From Diplonema japonicum (Eukaryota; Euglenozoa; Diplonemea; Diplonemida; Diplonemidae), in assembly GCA_964019335.1 (NCBI GenBank), contig OZ025656.1:370001-434000 (forward strand): a stretch of DNA of 64,000 nt. The letters are read 5' to 3'. A model generated the notes under the pieces. The model searched no databases. It was not told the origin of the DNA and saw nothing but the letters and a program-made list of their open reading frames with translations. The first letter of the stretch is position 1, and every line of letters starts with the position of its first letter. Position numbers and translations under genes: made by a program. Below are positions 55,562-64,000 of the stretch, one piece after another.

Positions 55562-55955
55562 GTGGGAAGGAATAACCCAACCGAGGAAATTTTTGTGTGC
55601 CAACAGTTATTCCTCCTTTCCTGTCTCCCCCACCCCACCCCACCCTACTCCACCCCTTCTTGTTGATCAAGCTCACACCCACGCGGCATTGCCTCTTGGC
55701 TGGTCTTTGGAAAAAGCCGTCTTAAGTACGTAGTGCCATTTAGGTTAACAATCTGATTTTGTTTTCACAGAGAAACGGAAAGAAAAACCAAGGGGATTGG
55801 CAAGATTGAATCTTTAGGATTAGATGGAAAAAAAGAAAAGAAAAGAAAAAAAAAAATAATAATATGGAAATAATAATATGGGAAGGATCGCCAGTCACTT
55901 TTTTTTTTTTTTTCAGGTCGTGGGGATAACATGGAAATATAAAGAAGTACATCAG

Positions 55956-56183
55956 ATGTGTTGTTCGCTGTTGACCTCCCCGTCGGTCATCACCGGTAGC
56001 GCCCAAGTGGAAGAAGCAGATGCTCTGGGTGGCGAACAGGCAGCAAACTACACGGGCTCAGAATCTTGGTTACCCGGGGCGCCCCGTCTGGGGTTGAGCT
56101 GCACACCGCACGCATTAAGGACACGACGCGGAACGCAGAAGAAGCTACAGCTAGGCCGAGGTGCGCCCCCTGTAATCAAGTAA
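55956..56183 (+). CDS. possible 75-aa small protein
   Basis: ATG 55956 lies 41 nt after a strong pyrimidine tract plus CAG (ends about 55915). The frame reads a Cys/Ser/Ala-rich sequence (CCSLLTSPSVITGSAQVEEA) ending in a basic C-terminus. Composition is normal, but nothing is recognisable and another frame is also open, so this may be a noncoding leader. Confidence 0.28.
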   Translation: MCCSLLTSPSVITGSAQVEEADALGGEQAANYTGSESWLPGAPRLGLSCTPHALRTRRGTQKKLQLGRGAPPVIK

Positions 56184-56383
56184 ATGGTGCTTGTGCAGGG
56201 TGCCCCCACCGGCTTCCTTTAAATCGTCGAGTTTTTTTTTTTTTTTTTTTTTTTTTGCCTGTCGCCTCTGCCCTGACCCCCTTGTTGGAGTCTCCTTTTA
56301 TATTACCCCCCTCCCTTTGTTTTTTTCCAACTTTTTTTTTTTTAAAACTCTCTTACAGACTCAAAAAAAAAAAAAAAAAAAAC

Positions 56384-58090
56384 ATGTCTATCTTCAAAAC
56401 CATTGCGCCTCTCCTTGCACTAATGTGTAGTTGCCATGGGGCACCAGTCATCCTCAAAAGCTGCACGGCAGAAGGGGAGCTGTCCTTTGAGTTAGGTGTG
56501 TGCACGGGGTTCCACGGAACATACGCTTCCCTGACCCTGTTGAGGGGGAGTCTTGAAGACGGCACTGCTGTTGCGGAGTACGTGCCACACGAAAAGGATA
56601 GCACTTGTAAGACTGCTTCGCTTCCCGCTGTCACCGTGGGCTGCTCGTGTGATGACCATGACAAGAAGTTCCACATGGTGTGCGGCACGGCTCCGAAGAG
56701 GGGCGTGCGCGTTGGGCTGAACATCGCATCAGACGACACGACAAAGGCCGTCGCTGGTACCAAGGAACTGATGCCTGCATTGGAGCTGATGACTGGCGGG
56801 GTCGCAACCTGTCTTGATGTTTGCTTGATCACACCAACCAGCGGGTATTGTCTACCATGCGGTGGCAACACAGCAAGGCTCGCCTCTGTCCTTCAAGACG
56901 CACGTCATATCATCGTGACCATTGACATGAAGGTCCCCCCCACACTCGACAACACCAACGTGAAGGACACGCTTCTTCAGGGCAAAGACATCATTGAAGA
57001 CAAACTGGGCGGCTCCCTGAATGAAGTCACTGTCAACAACGAGCGGATTATCAAAGAACGTGTAGCCCTCACCACTTGCGATTCGAATGGGGATGTTTCT
57101 CTTGAACTCGGGGTGTGCACGGAGTTGAATGGCACGTACCACAAGCTGTCTCTTAAGAGCGGGAGCATCGAAGACGGCACTGCTGTTGCGCAATACTTTC
57201 AATACCACACAGACAGCACCTGCTCGTCTCCGATTGTTGGTGACGAAGTGACCTGTGCTTGCAAGGGCAATGATTTATTCCATTTGGTTTGCGAGAAGCC
57301 TGTTGTGATCAGCTCCTGTGAAACCGAAGGAAAGGCTTCGTTCCACTTTGGGGTGTGCACGGAGTTGAATGGCAAGTACCACAAGCTGTCCCTTAAGAGC
57401 GGGAGCATCGAAGACGGCACTGCTGTTGCGCAATACTTTCAATACCACACAGACAGCACCTGCTCGTCTCCGATAGTTGGTGACGAAGTGACCTGTGCTT
57501 GCAAGGGCAATGATATCTTTCACATGGTTTGTAGTGTTGCAACAAGGAGCGTGCGTGTTGGGCTGCGCATGGCATCAAGCGACATGACGAAGGCGTCAGC
57601 GGGCAGCAAGCAGCTGATGCCTGCATTGGAGCTGATGACAGGTGGTGTGGCAAGCTGTCTTAATGTATGCTTGATCACACCAAACAGCGGGTATTGTTTG
57701 TCCTGTGGAGAGAACACCACCACCACTGCCAGCAGGCATGTTGCTGTTGAACAAGCTGACGTCATCGTCGTGACTGTCGACATGAAGATCCCCGTTGGAG
57801 TTGACAACAACAGCATCAGGAACAAGATTCTTCAAGGCAAAGACATCATTGAAGCCAACCTTGGTGGTTCTCTGATGGATGTTACTGTTAACGATCTGCG
57901 CACTCCTGGTGGCGGTGATGACGACGATGACCTTTCTACTGGTGCTATAGTGGGGATTGTGCTGGGGTCTGTTGCTGCACTGGTTTTGGTGATTCTCTTG
58001 ATTTACTTCTTCTGCCTTCGCAGCAAGCAGTCGACCCCGGCAGTCAATGACCCCACTAAAGAGCAGCCAAGTGGTGCTGCGGCTGTTTAA
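56384..58090 (+). CDS. type I surface protein, cysteine-rich A/B-module family
   Basis: 568 aa. Signal peptide (about 1-19, IFKTIAPLLALMCSCHG), then modules A1 (27-100), B1 (107-217), A2 (232-303), A3 (312-383), B2 (390-503), an acidic stretch (GGDDDDD), one transmembrane helix (about 519-544, AIVGIVLGSVAALVLVILLI) and a 24-aa cytosolic tail ending in DPTKEQPSG. A modules share C-x12-C-x34-C-x10/11-C-x-C-x9/10-C; B modules share C-x3-C-x8-C-x2-C. A2 and A3 are almost identical in DNA. The start is ATG 56384, right after an A-run preceded by CTCTTACAG. I recognise no known family. Likely at the cell surface. Confidence 0.82.
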   Translation: MSIFKTIAPLLALMCSCHGAPVILKSCTAEGELSFELGVCTGFHGTYASLTLLRGSLEDGTAVAEYVPHEKDSTCKTASLPAVTVGCSCDDHDKKFHMVCGTAPKRGVRVGLNIASDDTTKAVAGTKELMPALELMTGGVATCLDVCLITPTSGYCLPCGGNTARLASVLQDARHIIVTIDMKVPPTLDNTNVKDTLLQGKDIIEDKLGGSLNEVTVNNERIIKERVALTTCDSNGDVSLELGVCTELNGTYHKLSLKSGSIEDGTAVAQYFQYHTDSTCSSPIVGDEVTCACKGNDLFHLVCEKPVVISSCETEGKASFHFGVCTELNGKYHKLSLKSGSIEDGTAVAQYFQYHTDSTCSSPIVGDEVTCACKGNDIFHMVCSVATRSVRVGLRMASSDMTKASAGSKQLMPALELMTGGVASCLNVCLITPNSGYCLSCGENTTTTASRHVAVEQADVIVVTVDMKIPVGVDNNSIRNKILQGKDIIEANLGGSLMDVTVNDLRTPGGGDDDDDLSTGAIVGIVLGSVAALVLVILLIYFFCLRSKQSTPAVNDPTKEQPSGAAAV

Positions 58091-59506
58091 AAATGGAAAA
58101 AGAAAATACTGAAGAAATAAATACGCAAAAAAAAAAAAAAAAAGAAAAATCTAAAAAATGGGTAGTGGTAGTAATAGTGTTGATTTAGTTTTGTCCCTCT
58201 CCTCTTGAAAAAGAAATATTGGAGTATATATATATTCACACTTCGATTTTGCCGATGTGGGGGAGGTGGGAAATTTTTTTTTTTTCGTTCTTACGTCTCT
58301 TCTTCACAGAGACATCAACACATTATTCGTACTTTTTTTCTTTTTTTCCAGGCCGTCACGAACACTTGGCCGGTTCTTTATCTCTTATCTATTTATTCTT
58401 TTTGTTTTTCATTTCCGTGGGGTGCCCTCTGCTAACATTTTCCCCCGATCAAAGATATGAATTCCCCCCCCCCCCCCCCTCCTAACTTGTCGCGTTCTGC
58501 TGACTAGATGATTCATTCAGATAGCAAAACTGTGAACTGGGGGTTCCTTTAAGAAACCAGTGAATTATTGAAAAAGAAAAAAAAATAAAACAAAAAGAAA
58601 ATTGAAAAAAAAATAAAACAAAACTAATGCCCCCCCCCCCCCCCCCCCAATCCTCATTTTTAATCAGTTTAATCCTTTGTTTCTGTGTGGCCCTGCCGCG
58701 TCCTTTATTCCGTTCTCGTTTTTTTTTTTTTTTTTAATTCAAAAGCGCGTTCCCCCCCTCCAAGTTTCCTTTTTTTTTTCTCCTTTAATTTTTAGTCCCC
58801 GTTATGCGGAGCACAAAGATTAAGGGGGATATCTTTTTTTTTTTTTAAAAAAAAGGGAAATCATAGGGATAGAAGAAGAAGAAAAGGGTGTTCAACAACA
58901 AAAAAAAAAAGAAAGGTGCGAAAAGTACCTTAGTTTCTCTCTCAGTTGTTTGTTACACCTTCAAAGCGTTTTTATTTAATTTTTATTTTCATATTGTTGT
59001 TTTCTTTGTTTATTTATTTATTTTTTGATCCCCCTTTTTATTTTCTTTTTTTTTTTTGGTGGACTCTACGCACACCTTTGCATTTATTCATTCGAAATTT
59101 GCATTTTTTTTAAGTGGGGGAAGAACAAAACAAAACAAAAAAAAAAAGGAAAAACGCAGAGAAATACTTGAAATAAAAAGAAAAGAAAAGAAAAGAAAAA
59201 GAAAAAAAGAACCCCGCTTTGCTTGGATTCATTACGCCCATATCTCTAAACCTATTGAGGGATTTGTGGGGAAAAACTTCGAAAAAAGCTGGCTGGGAAA
59301 AAGCGTTTTTTTTTTTTTTCCCCCCTCAGAATTACAGAGATTCAAGAAACCAACACCCTCGTTCAGAGATATGAGGCATTGGGGGGTATTTTTTTTCTTT
59401 TAATAGTTCCTTCCCCTCCTCCCTTCATTTTGTTTACAGACAGCGACTGAGAGGTGAGGAGCTGCGCGTCAAGGCCGTGTAAAAAAAAAACACAGTAAAT
59501 CCTCCC

Positions 59507-59537
<31 letters not shown>
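58091..59537. other. intergenic between the two surface-protein genes
   Basis: Long A, T and C runs (e.g. C-run near 58629), AAATAAA words after the first gene, and an A-run directly before the ATG of the second gene. I see no gene, although the spacing matches a duplication of the family. Confidence 0.55.
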
Positions 59538-59540
<3 letters not shown>

Positions 59541-60470
59541 TCGATGAATAGTATAATGGTTCTCACACTGCTCAGCAGTTGCTGCCTGTCTGGCGCAACA
59601 GTTGTCAGCACGCTCAACTGCAACACCGGCACGGGGTTGTCTTTTAAAGCCGGATCATGCACACTGGGCTCCAGGGGCTACAACAAGCTTGTCCTCAAGA
59701 GCGGAGATCCGGCCAACGGCGACGCTGTCGCAGACCTTCACGTGTACTCTGCAGCAGACGCAACATGCAAGGTACCCCTTGAGTCGTTTTCTATGACGTG
59801 CGACTGCGGGGCTGACGGCACGCAAATAGTTTGCGGACCATCAGTAGCAAGGAGACCCATCCGCTTTGAGCTCCACATCGCATCTGAAAATTTCGGAAAA
59901 GCGATCGCTGGGAGCAACGAATGCACGAGGTTTTTGGAACAGGCAATCCAAGGTGACGCAACCTGTGTGAACGTGTGCGTGGTGAGCCAAGCAACAAAAC
60001 ACTGCACACCTTGCGGAGAAGCAAGCAAAGTTGCACAACAAGTGGCACAACATGACCCCGATTCGATCGTTGTTGTCACCATCGATGTGCAAGTCCTCTC
60101 GACTATTAGCAAGTGGGGCATCCAAAGGGAGCTGTCGCGTACTACCTTCACAAACCGCCTCGAGGGGTTCATTGGCAAGCCTCTTCTGAGAATTAACGTT
60201 AACGATGTGAAAGAAGAGGAAGTGCAGCACCGTGAGCAGCCCCACGTCCACGAGCAAGCTGGCAACAGCGAACTCTCATCAGGCGCTGTGGCCGGTATCA
60301 TACTCGGTTCCATCGTTATCATTGGCCTCGTAGCTTTCTTGGTTTTCTGCTGCCTGCGCAAACAGAGTCCTATGCCAGTCCACGAGCCTACCAAAGAAGA
60401 ACCCGACAACATCTTTACCAAAAACCCTGAAGACGAAAAGGAAGACCCCACTGGCGTTACTATTGTTTAG
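59538..60470 (+). CDS. type I surface protein, A-B form of the same family
   Basis: 310 aa. Signal peptide (about 1-19), one A module (28-99, C-x12-C-x35-C-x10-C-x-C-x8-C), one B module (about 107-222, C143-x3-C147-x8-C156-x2-C159, the same spacing as in the 56.4-kb paralogue), a transmembrane helix (about 248-272, GAVAGIILGSIVIIGLVAFL) and a cytosolic tail with HEPTKEEPDN. It is a shorter relative of the gene at 56384, with similar tail words (PTKE-P) but well diverged elsewhere. Start at ATG 59538 after an A-run. Confidence 0.8.
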
Positions 60471-60831
60471 AGAGAGAAGGAAGAAAATATCTGATGTATT
60501 GCTCCGAGACCGATACTTGAAATTCCAATTTGCCACTGAGTTTGTTTTATGTATTTTCTTTTTTTTTTTTGTGTGTTAAAAAAAAAAAAAAAACCAACCA
60601 ACCAAAACCTAACCTCCTAATATAACTAACCACTCTTTGTCTTGCTCCCCCTTTTTTTCCTTTTTTTTGGGCAGCAGGACCTTTGGTCGGGTCTAGGTAC
60701 GTAACGACACCTCCCCTTAAGCGAGTCATTTCAGAGAAGTCGTGCCAGAATAAGGCAAACCTTGCGGTAAATAAGTGTTACTCTCAAAACAGGGGTAACA
60801 TGGATCACATTTGGCTTCGGTAAAAGAAAAA
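60471..60831. other. intergenic
   Basis: T and A runs, then a normal-composition stretch at about 60665-60825 (GGGCAGCAGGACC...) without a good frame. Possibly a leader or noncoding RNA. Confidence 0.5.
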
Positions 60832-61116
60832 ATGCCCCCCCCCCACCCTATCGCGAGGAAACGGGAACCAGGCACGCCAGAAGCTCACTCTAATGTGTCG
60901 CTTGTCTACAAACACCCCTACTCTATGTACCCCATGTACTTTATGGCACACTTGGAGCCGACTGTGGTAGTCGTACTGAGCGTTCAGCTGTGTCACCTTG
61001 ACCCTCGCTTCCTCATAGTGAACCTTTTCATATTCGTTATTTACATAGTTTGGTGGGTCATTGATACCCACTTTGTTTCTCTGTCAATGGTGCATTCTTT
61101 CTTTTTCTTTCGATGA
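60832..61116 (+). CDS. possible small membrane protein
   Basis: 94 aa from ATG 60832 after an A-run. Short basic, Pro-rich N-terminus, then hydrophobic segments at about 48-60 and 65-85 (FLIVNLFIFVIYIVWWVIDT). The end is Ser/Phe-rich. It overlaps no other gene and lies on the same strand as the others, but a C-run sits right after the ATG, so frame errors are possible. No family. Confidence 0.42.
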   Translation: MPPPHPIARKREPGTPEAHSNVSLVYKHPYSMYPMYFMAHLEPTVVVVLSVQLCHLDPRFLIVNLFIFVIYIVWWVIDTHFVSLSMVHSFFFFR

Positions 61117-61199
61117 TGTGCCCTTATGGTTTGTTACCAATACAATGACTTATGCAACCAACAGGAAGGCGGTGGGCAGGGGCACCTTCAGGAGGTCCC

Positions 61200-63218
61200 A
61201 TGAGCGAGCCGTACAATCTTTTAGTATATGTCGACAATGCGGTGACGCCGGTGAAGATGGAGGTGGTTGCGAACGACCCAACGGAGATGGTGCTGCAGAT
61301 CCAGCAGAGCATAGGGCTGCCCATAGTCTCGATATCGTACTGGGATGAGGGGACAAGGGAGCATGTCCAGCTGAGGACGCTTGTGCCGCTGCAGAACGGA
61401 CGTGCTAAAGTGTGGGTTGCCACCAGCGGTGTCAAGGCAATGCCCATCACAGAAGAGAAGGACCCCCTCGAGTTCAACACCATCCGCGAGCAGATCGAGC
61501 GTCTGACTCCTCCAGAGGACGGCGTCGTCTTTGCTGTGAAGGAGATCCTCCGCATCCAGAACCATGCCCTCGAGCAAAAGTTCAAAGCTCGCCGCCAGCA
61601 ACTCTTCGACCCCGCCAGCCGTTCCGTGCTTAAGTACCACGCCGACTCACAGCCCACCGATCAGATCCTCAAAGACGGTTTCCGCATCCCCGTTAAACCT
61701 GGTGCCTACGGTACAGGCATCATCTTCAGCTCCGATATCAGCGTCGCCTACCAGACAGAAAGCGTGCGCTTCCTCCTCTGCGAGGTTGCCGTCGGCAGGT
61801 ACACGACACTCCACAACGAGGAGGACAGAGGCGCTACCTTCGAAGTCCTGCAGCACATGGGGTACGACTCCGTGCTGGCACGCACCTCGACACACCCCAC
61901 GCTGAACAAGCTGGAGGAGTACATCGTCTACCACGCGGACCAGGTATGCACGCGAATCATGACACCCTTCCACAGGCGATCCCACGGTATCTGGTAACAT
62001 GCGACTTCAAGAAGACAAGGGGCGTCCCTCGGTCGAAGCGAGTCGATTCCTGCCGGCATCACCAAGGCGAGTCTTTAAAGTTGTGGTGTCTGACATGCGG
62101 CCACCTTGTGTGTGCCTTCTGCATGTTCGGGGCACACGCAGGACACACGGCAAAGGACGTCGGCGAGGTGGCCGCTCGGGAGCGCGACCTTCTAATGAGG
62201 TGCGAGGCAGTGCTGCAGCGCACCATTGAGCAACGGCAGCGTGACTTGGGCGACTTGGAGAAGATGAAGGCGCATTACAACCAAGTGGCAAGGGACACAA
62301 TCCGCGACCTAGACAGCACGATCGAGGACTTGAAGGTGATGCTCGACCAGCAGCACCAGGAGATCCTACGCCAGATCGACAATAAGGAAGGGAATGTGGG
62401 CGCCAGACTGGCCGCGTTTACTAACCCATTGCAGGAGGAGGTGTGGTCATTTTTTGCCACAATTTCTTAGAATAAAAAAAACCTCATTTTTACAGCTTGC
62501 ACAGTTGCTCGGGAAACAACAACAGCTGCGGGAGGCGTTGGAAATCGCAAGGAACCCGCGCCCGTCGTCGCAAGCGGAATTCTTGAACAGGACTGTCGAC
62601 TTGCATAACAGTTTGAACACAGTACCGAAGTTTGATGAGGCGCCTGACGTGACTGCACACGCACCGACAGTGGAGCTTCACGTGGAAACACGAACGGTGA
62701 CAGATGCTATCAGGAACATGAATGTGGAGGACAGAGCACCGCACCCAAAGAGGCAGGTTCATCCTTTGGGAACACTCGCAATGCAGCCTGAAGGGTTGCT
62801 TCTCCGTGATGACAGTCTCGATTCGACAGAAGCCCGGCTTCAGGTGTTGGAACAAGGGCATATATGGGTCATTCCCAATGTCAGCGAACACTTCAACCAT
62901 GACCAGACCCGTGATATCTTCTCTGATCCCTTTTTGATGCAAGGGCAGTTTTGGGAGTTGAAGCTCTCTTTCCTTCCTGCAGAGAGGGCGCTTGCAGTGT
63001 ACCTTCACGCTGTTAGACACCAGTTCAGGACGAATTTTAGGGTGGCGATTTTCAAAGCAAACAGATGGCACGTAAAATCAACACGAAACTGGGCCGATGA
63101 GTTTAAGGGCAGGGGGTGGGGCATCAAGCCCTTCATTACTCTCGAAGACCTTGACAACTACATTGTGAACGATACCTTGAAGTGGGTTATCGTCTTCACA
63201 GGGAACGGGCTTTATTGA
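61200..63218 (+). CDS. PARP-like + B-box + coiled-coil + MATH protein
   Basis: Three exons, 61200-61943, 61976-62440 and 62496-63218; 643 aa. Introns of 32 and 55 nt both restore the frame; the first joins YHADQ to AIPRYLV, completing a typical PARP end. N-terminal about 1-75 is a beta-rich, perhaps ubiquitin-like part. PARP-like domain about 140-260: KYHADSQPTDQILKDGF, YGTGIIFSSDISVAY, LCEVAVGRY and EYIVYHADQAIPRYLV. The His is kept, the usual Tyr of the triad is Ile, the Glu before YIVY is kept. B-box-2 about 274-305: C274, H277, C286, C289, C294, C297, H302, H305 with canonical spacing. Coiled coil about 315-430. MATH/TRAF-like about 520-643 (FWELKLSFLPAERALAVYLH, WGIKPFITLEDL, YIVNDTLKWVIVF). 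The B-box/coiled-coil/MATH order is that of TRIM37, whose RING is replaced here by the PARP-like domain. Confidence 0.85.
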
Positions 63219-63426
63219 TTAGATGTTATAGACTTCTTTTTCTTTTCTTTTTCGTTTCACCTTTTTCTTCTTTATAGATTTGATGGTATTTGTCTGGAAA
63301 AAAAAAAACGTTTTTTTCTTCTCATTTTTCTTTTTAATGTTCCGAAGAAAAAGCTTGAACAATATAAAACAAAACAAAAAAAAAGGGGAAAGGAAAAAAA
63401 AAAGAAATACACGCCACGCCCTGTGC
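63219..63426. other. short intergenic
   Basis: A/T runs; no gene seen. Confidence 0.5.
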
Positions 63427-63656
63427 ATGGTTCGCCCAAAAGCAGCTGCTGTGGACAGCGAGTCGTTCACAGATGCCGCAGCACCGTTGTCGGTGAATAA
63501 TACAATGCTTTTCAATAGCCCCACAACACCTGTTTCTTCGGGGATCGGGAGTTTGACAAAGGTAGGTGGCGGGCTGCGCTTGCAAGGGCCCCTTGACCAC
63601 ATGGTGACGACGTGGGGCGTGATGGGAAGCTCCTCCATTGTCGATGTTGACTATTG

Positions 63657-63657
<1 letters not shown>
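63427..63657 (+). CDS. possible small protein, unknown
   Basis: 76 aa (RPKAAAVDSESFTDAAAP at the start; Ser/Thr/Val-rich, MVTTWGVMGS near the end), from an ATG after an A/G leader and ending just before an A-run. No domain. I tested joining it to the next frame by an intron and found no donor of the right phase, so I treat them as separate genes. Confidence 0.45.
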
Positions 63658-63688
<31 letters not shown>

Positions 63689-63740
63689 CTATTTACACCC
63701 TTTTTCTTCTTTTTTTTTTTTCCTTCTTCTTTCCTTCTCC

Positions 63741-63759
63741 CTTCCAATCCAATCAACAG
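63741..63759 (+). promoter_or_regulatory. candidate trans-splice acceptor
   Basis: A pyrimidine-rich tract with CTTCCAATCCAATCAACAG ending at 63759, 7 nt before ATG 63767. The best classical (pyrimidine-rich) acceptor at the right end of the window. Inference. Confidence 0.5.
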
Positions 63760-63766
63760 ACCGGGG

Positions 63767-64000
63767 ATGCATGGCGGTGTCGTCCTCCCGGATGCGTATT
63801 TCTTGGTCTCCCGGCATGTGACAGCTAAAGGGTGCACCCCGCTAGACTACGAGGAGGTGCAAGAGGGATCTGAGAGGGCCACGCCGACTACAAGTCCATC
63901 TCACAGTGTATCGCTTGCGAACCTTAGTACAAGTACACGATGCACGGTGCCTGTAGAGTCACCGCGGAGGAAGAAGATCGACAGAATGCGGCACATGGGC
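63767..64000 (+). CDS. start of a gene cut by the window end
   Basis: Open from ATG 63767 to the end, at least 78 codons. Starts GGVVLPDAYFLVSRHVTAKG, then Ser/Thr-rich sequence and a basic stretch (RRKKIDRMRHMG). No family recognisable from the visible part. Confidence 0.5.
   Translation, partial: MHGGVVLPDAYFLVSRHVTAKGCTPLDYEEVQEGSERATPTTSPSHSVSLANLSTSTRCTVPVESPRRKKIDRMRHMG

Larger units (their letters stand above)
54075..56383. other. 2.3-kb intergenic region with two candidate tiny genes
   Basis: Dominated by long A, T, C and G runs (e.g. C-runs near 54591 and 55317). Contains two candidate short open frames (annotated) and, at the end, a T-run and CTCTTACAG acceptor before the surface-protein gene. 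Apart from these I see no gene. Confidence 0.5.

Noticed and set aside
63427-64000. One gene joined by an intron from 63657 to 63759
   Set aside because: No GT donor of the needed phase is present; the second frame has its own acceptor and ATG.

Overview
The window reads as nuclear DNA of a protist, most likely a euglenozoan and, among those, best matched to a diplonemid. The reasons are: (i) every gene I can support, more than 30 of them over 61 kb, lies on the + strand, as in the directional, polycistronically transcribed arrays of Euglenozoa; (ii) start codons are usually preceded within about 10-50 nt by a pyrimidine- or A-rich tract and an AG, as expected for spliced-leader trans-splicing acceptors; (iii) several genes also carry conventional but very short GT-AG cis-introns (32-57 nt), which argues against kinetoplastids; (iv) the genes are plainly eukaryotic (tubulin cofactor D, PRP16, CAPER/RBM39, BAF60, diphthine synthase, ciliary proteins). 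All three stop codons are used with the standard code. The lineage call is inference: I see no rRNA, spliced-leader gene or other decisive marker.

Layout. 1-2983: no gene; homopolymers, hairpins and a 157-bp palindrome. 2984-9125: an L51/S25-domain mitochondrial protein, a coiled-coil protein, two GAPDH genes and, between them, a BAF60/SWIB chromatin-remodelling subunit. 9250-15235: a 1,978-aa ankyrin-repeat/TMEM16 (anoctamin) fusion. 15643-16955: a membrane fatty-acid desaturase. 16956-19462: intergenic, with a 590-bp terminal-inverted-repeat element. 19463-23959: glycine-cleavage T protein, a small membrane protein, a NADAR-domain protein and NAD kinase. 24541-33947: tubulin cofactor D, an orphan, diphthine synthase, a coiled-coil protein, an Mpv17-like membrane protein and a CIMIP2-like ciliary protein. 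34477-38935: a mitochondrial-looking orphan and a PARP6/8-type ADP-ribosyltransferase with added RWD/UBC-like and UBA parts. 39822-45198: two splicing factors, CAPER/RBM39-like and PRP16. 45357-54074: small orphans, a PDZ/PH-like/proline-rich/Sel1-like scaffold, a coiled-coil orphan and aspartate aminotransferase. 56384-60470: two members of an unrecognised cysteine-rich type I surface-protein family. 61200-63218: a protein combining a PARP-like domain with B-box, coiled coil and MATH, i.e. the TRIM37 layout with a PARP-like domain where the RING would be. The window ends inside an open reading frame.

The most interesting items are the PARP-like/B-box/coiled-coil/MATH protein, the ankyrin-TMEM16 fusion, the surface-protein family with precisely conserved cysteine spacing, and the splicing signals: many cis-introns, and apparently some trans-splice acceptors, contain a G-rich stretch and/or a long A-run where a polypyrimidine tract would be expected. 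Genes of neighbouring function are not obviously grouped, in keeping with euglenozoan arrays; the two GAPDH copies and the two surface proteins are local duplications, and the GAPDH copies share a 423-bp stretch that looks identical.
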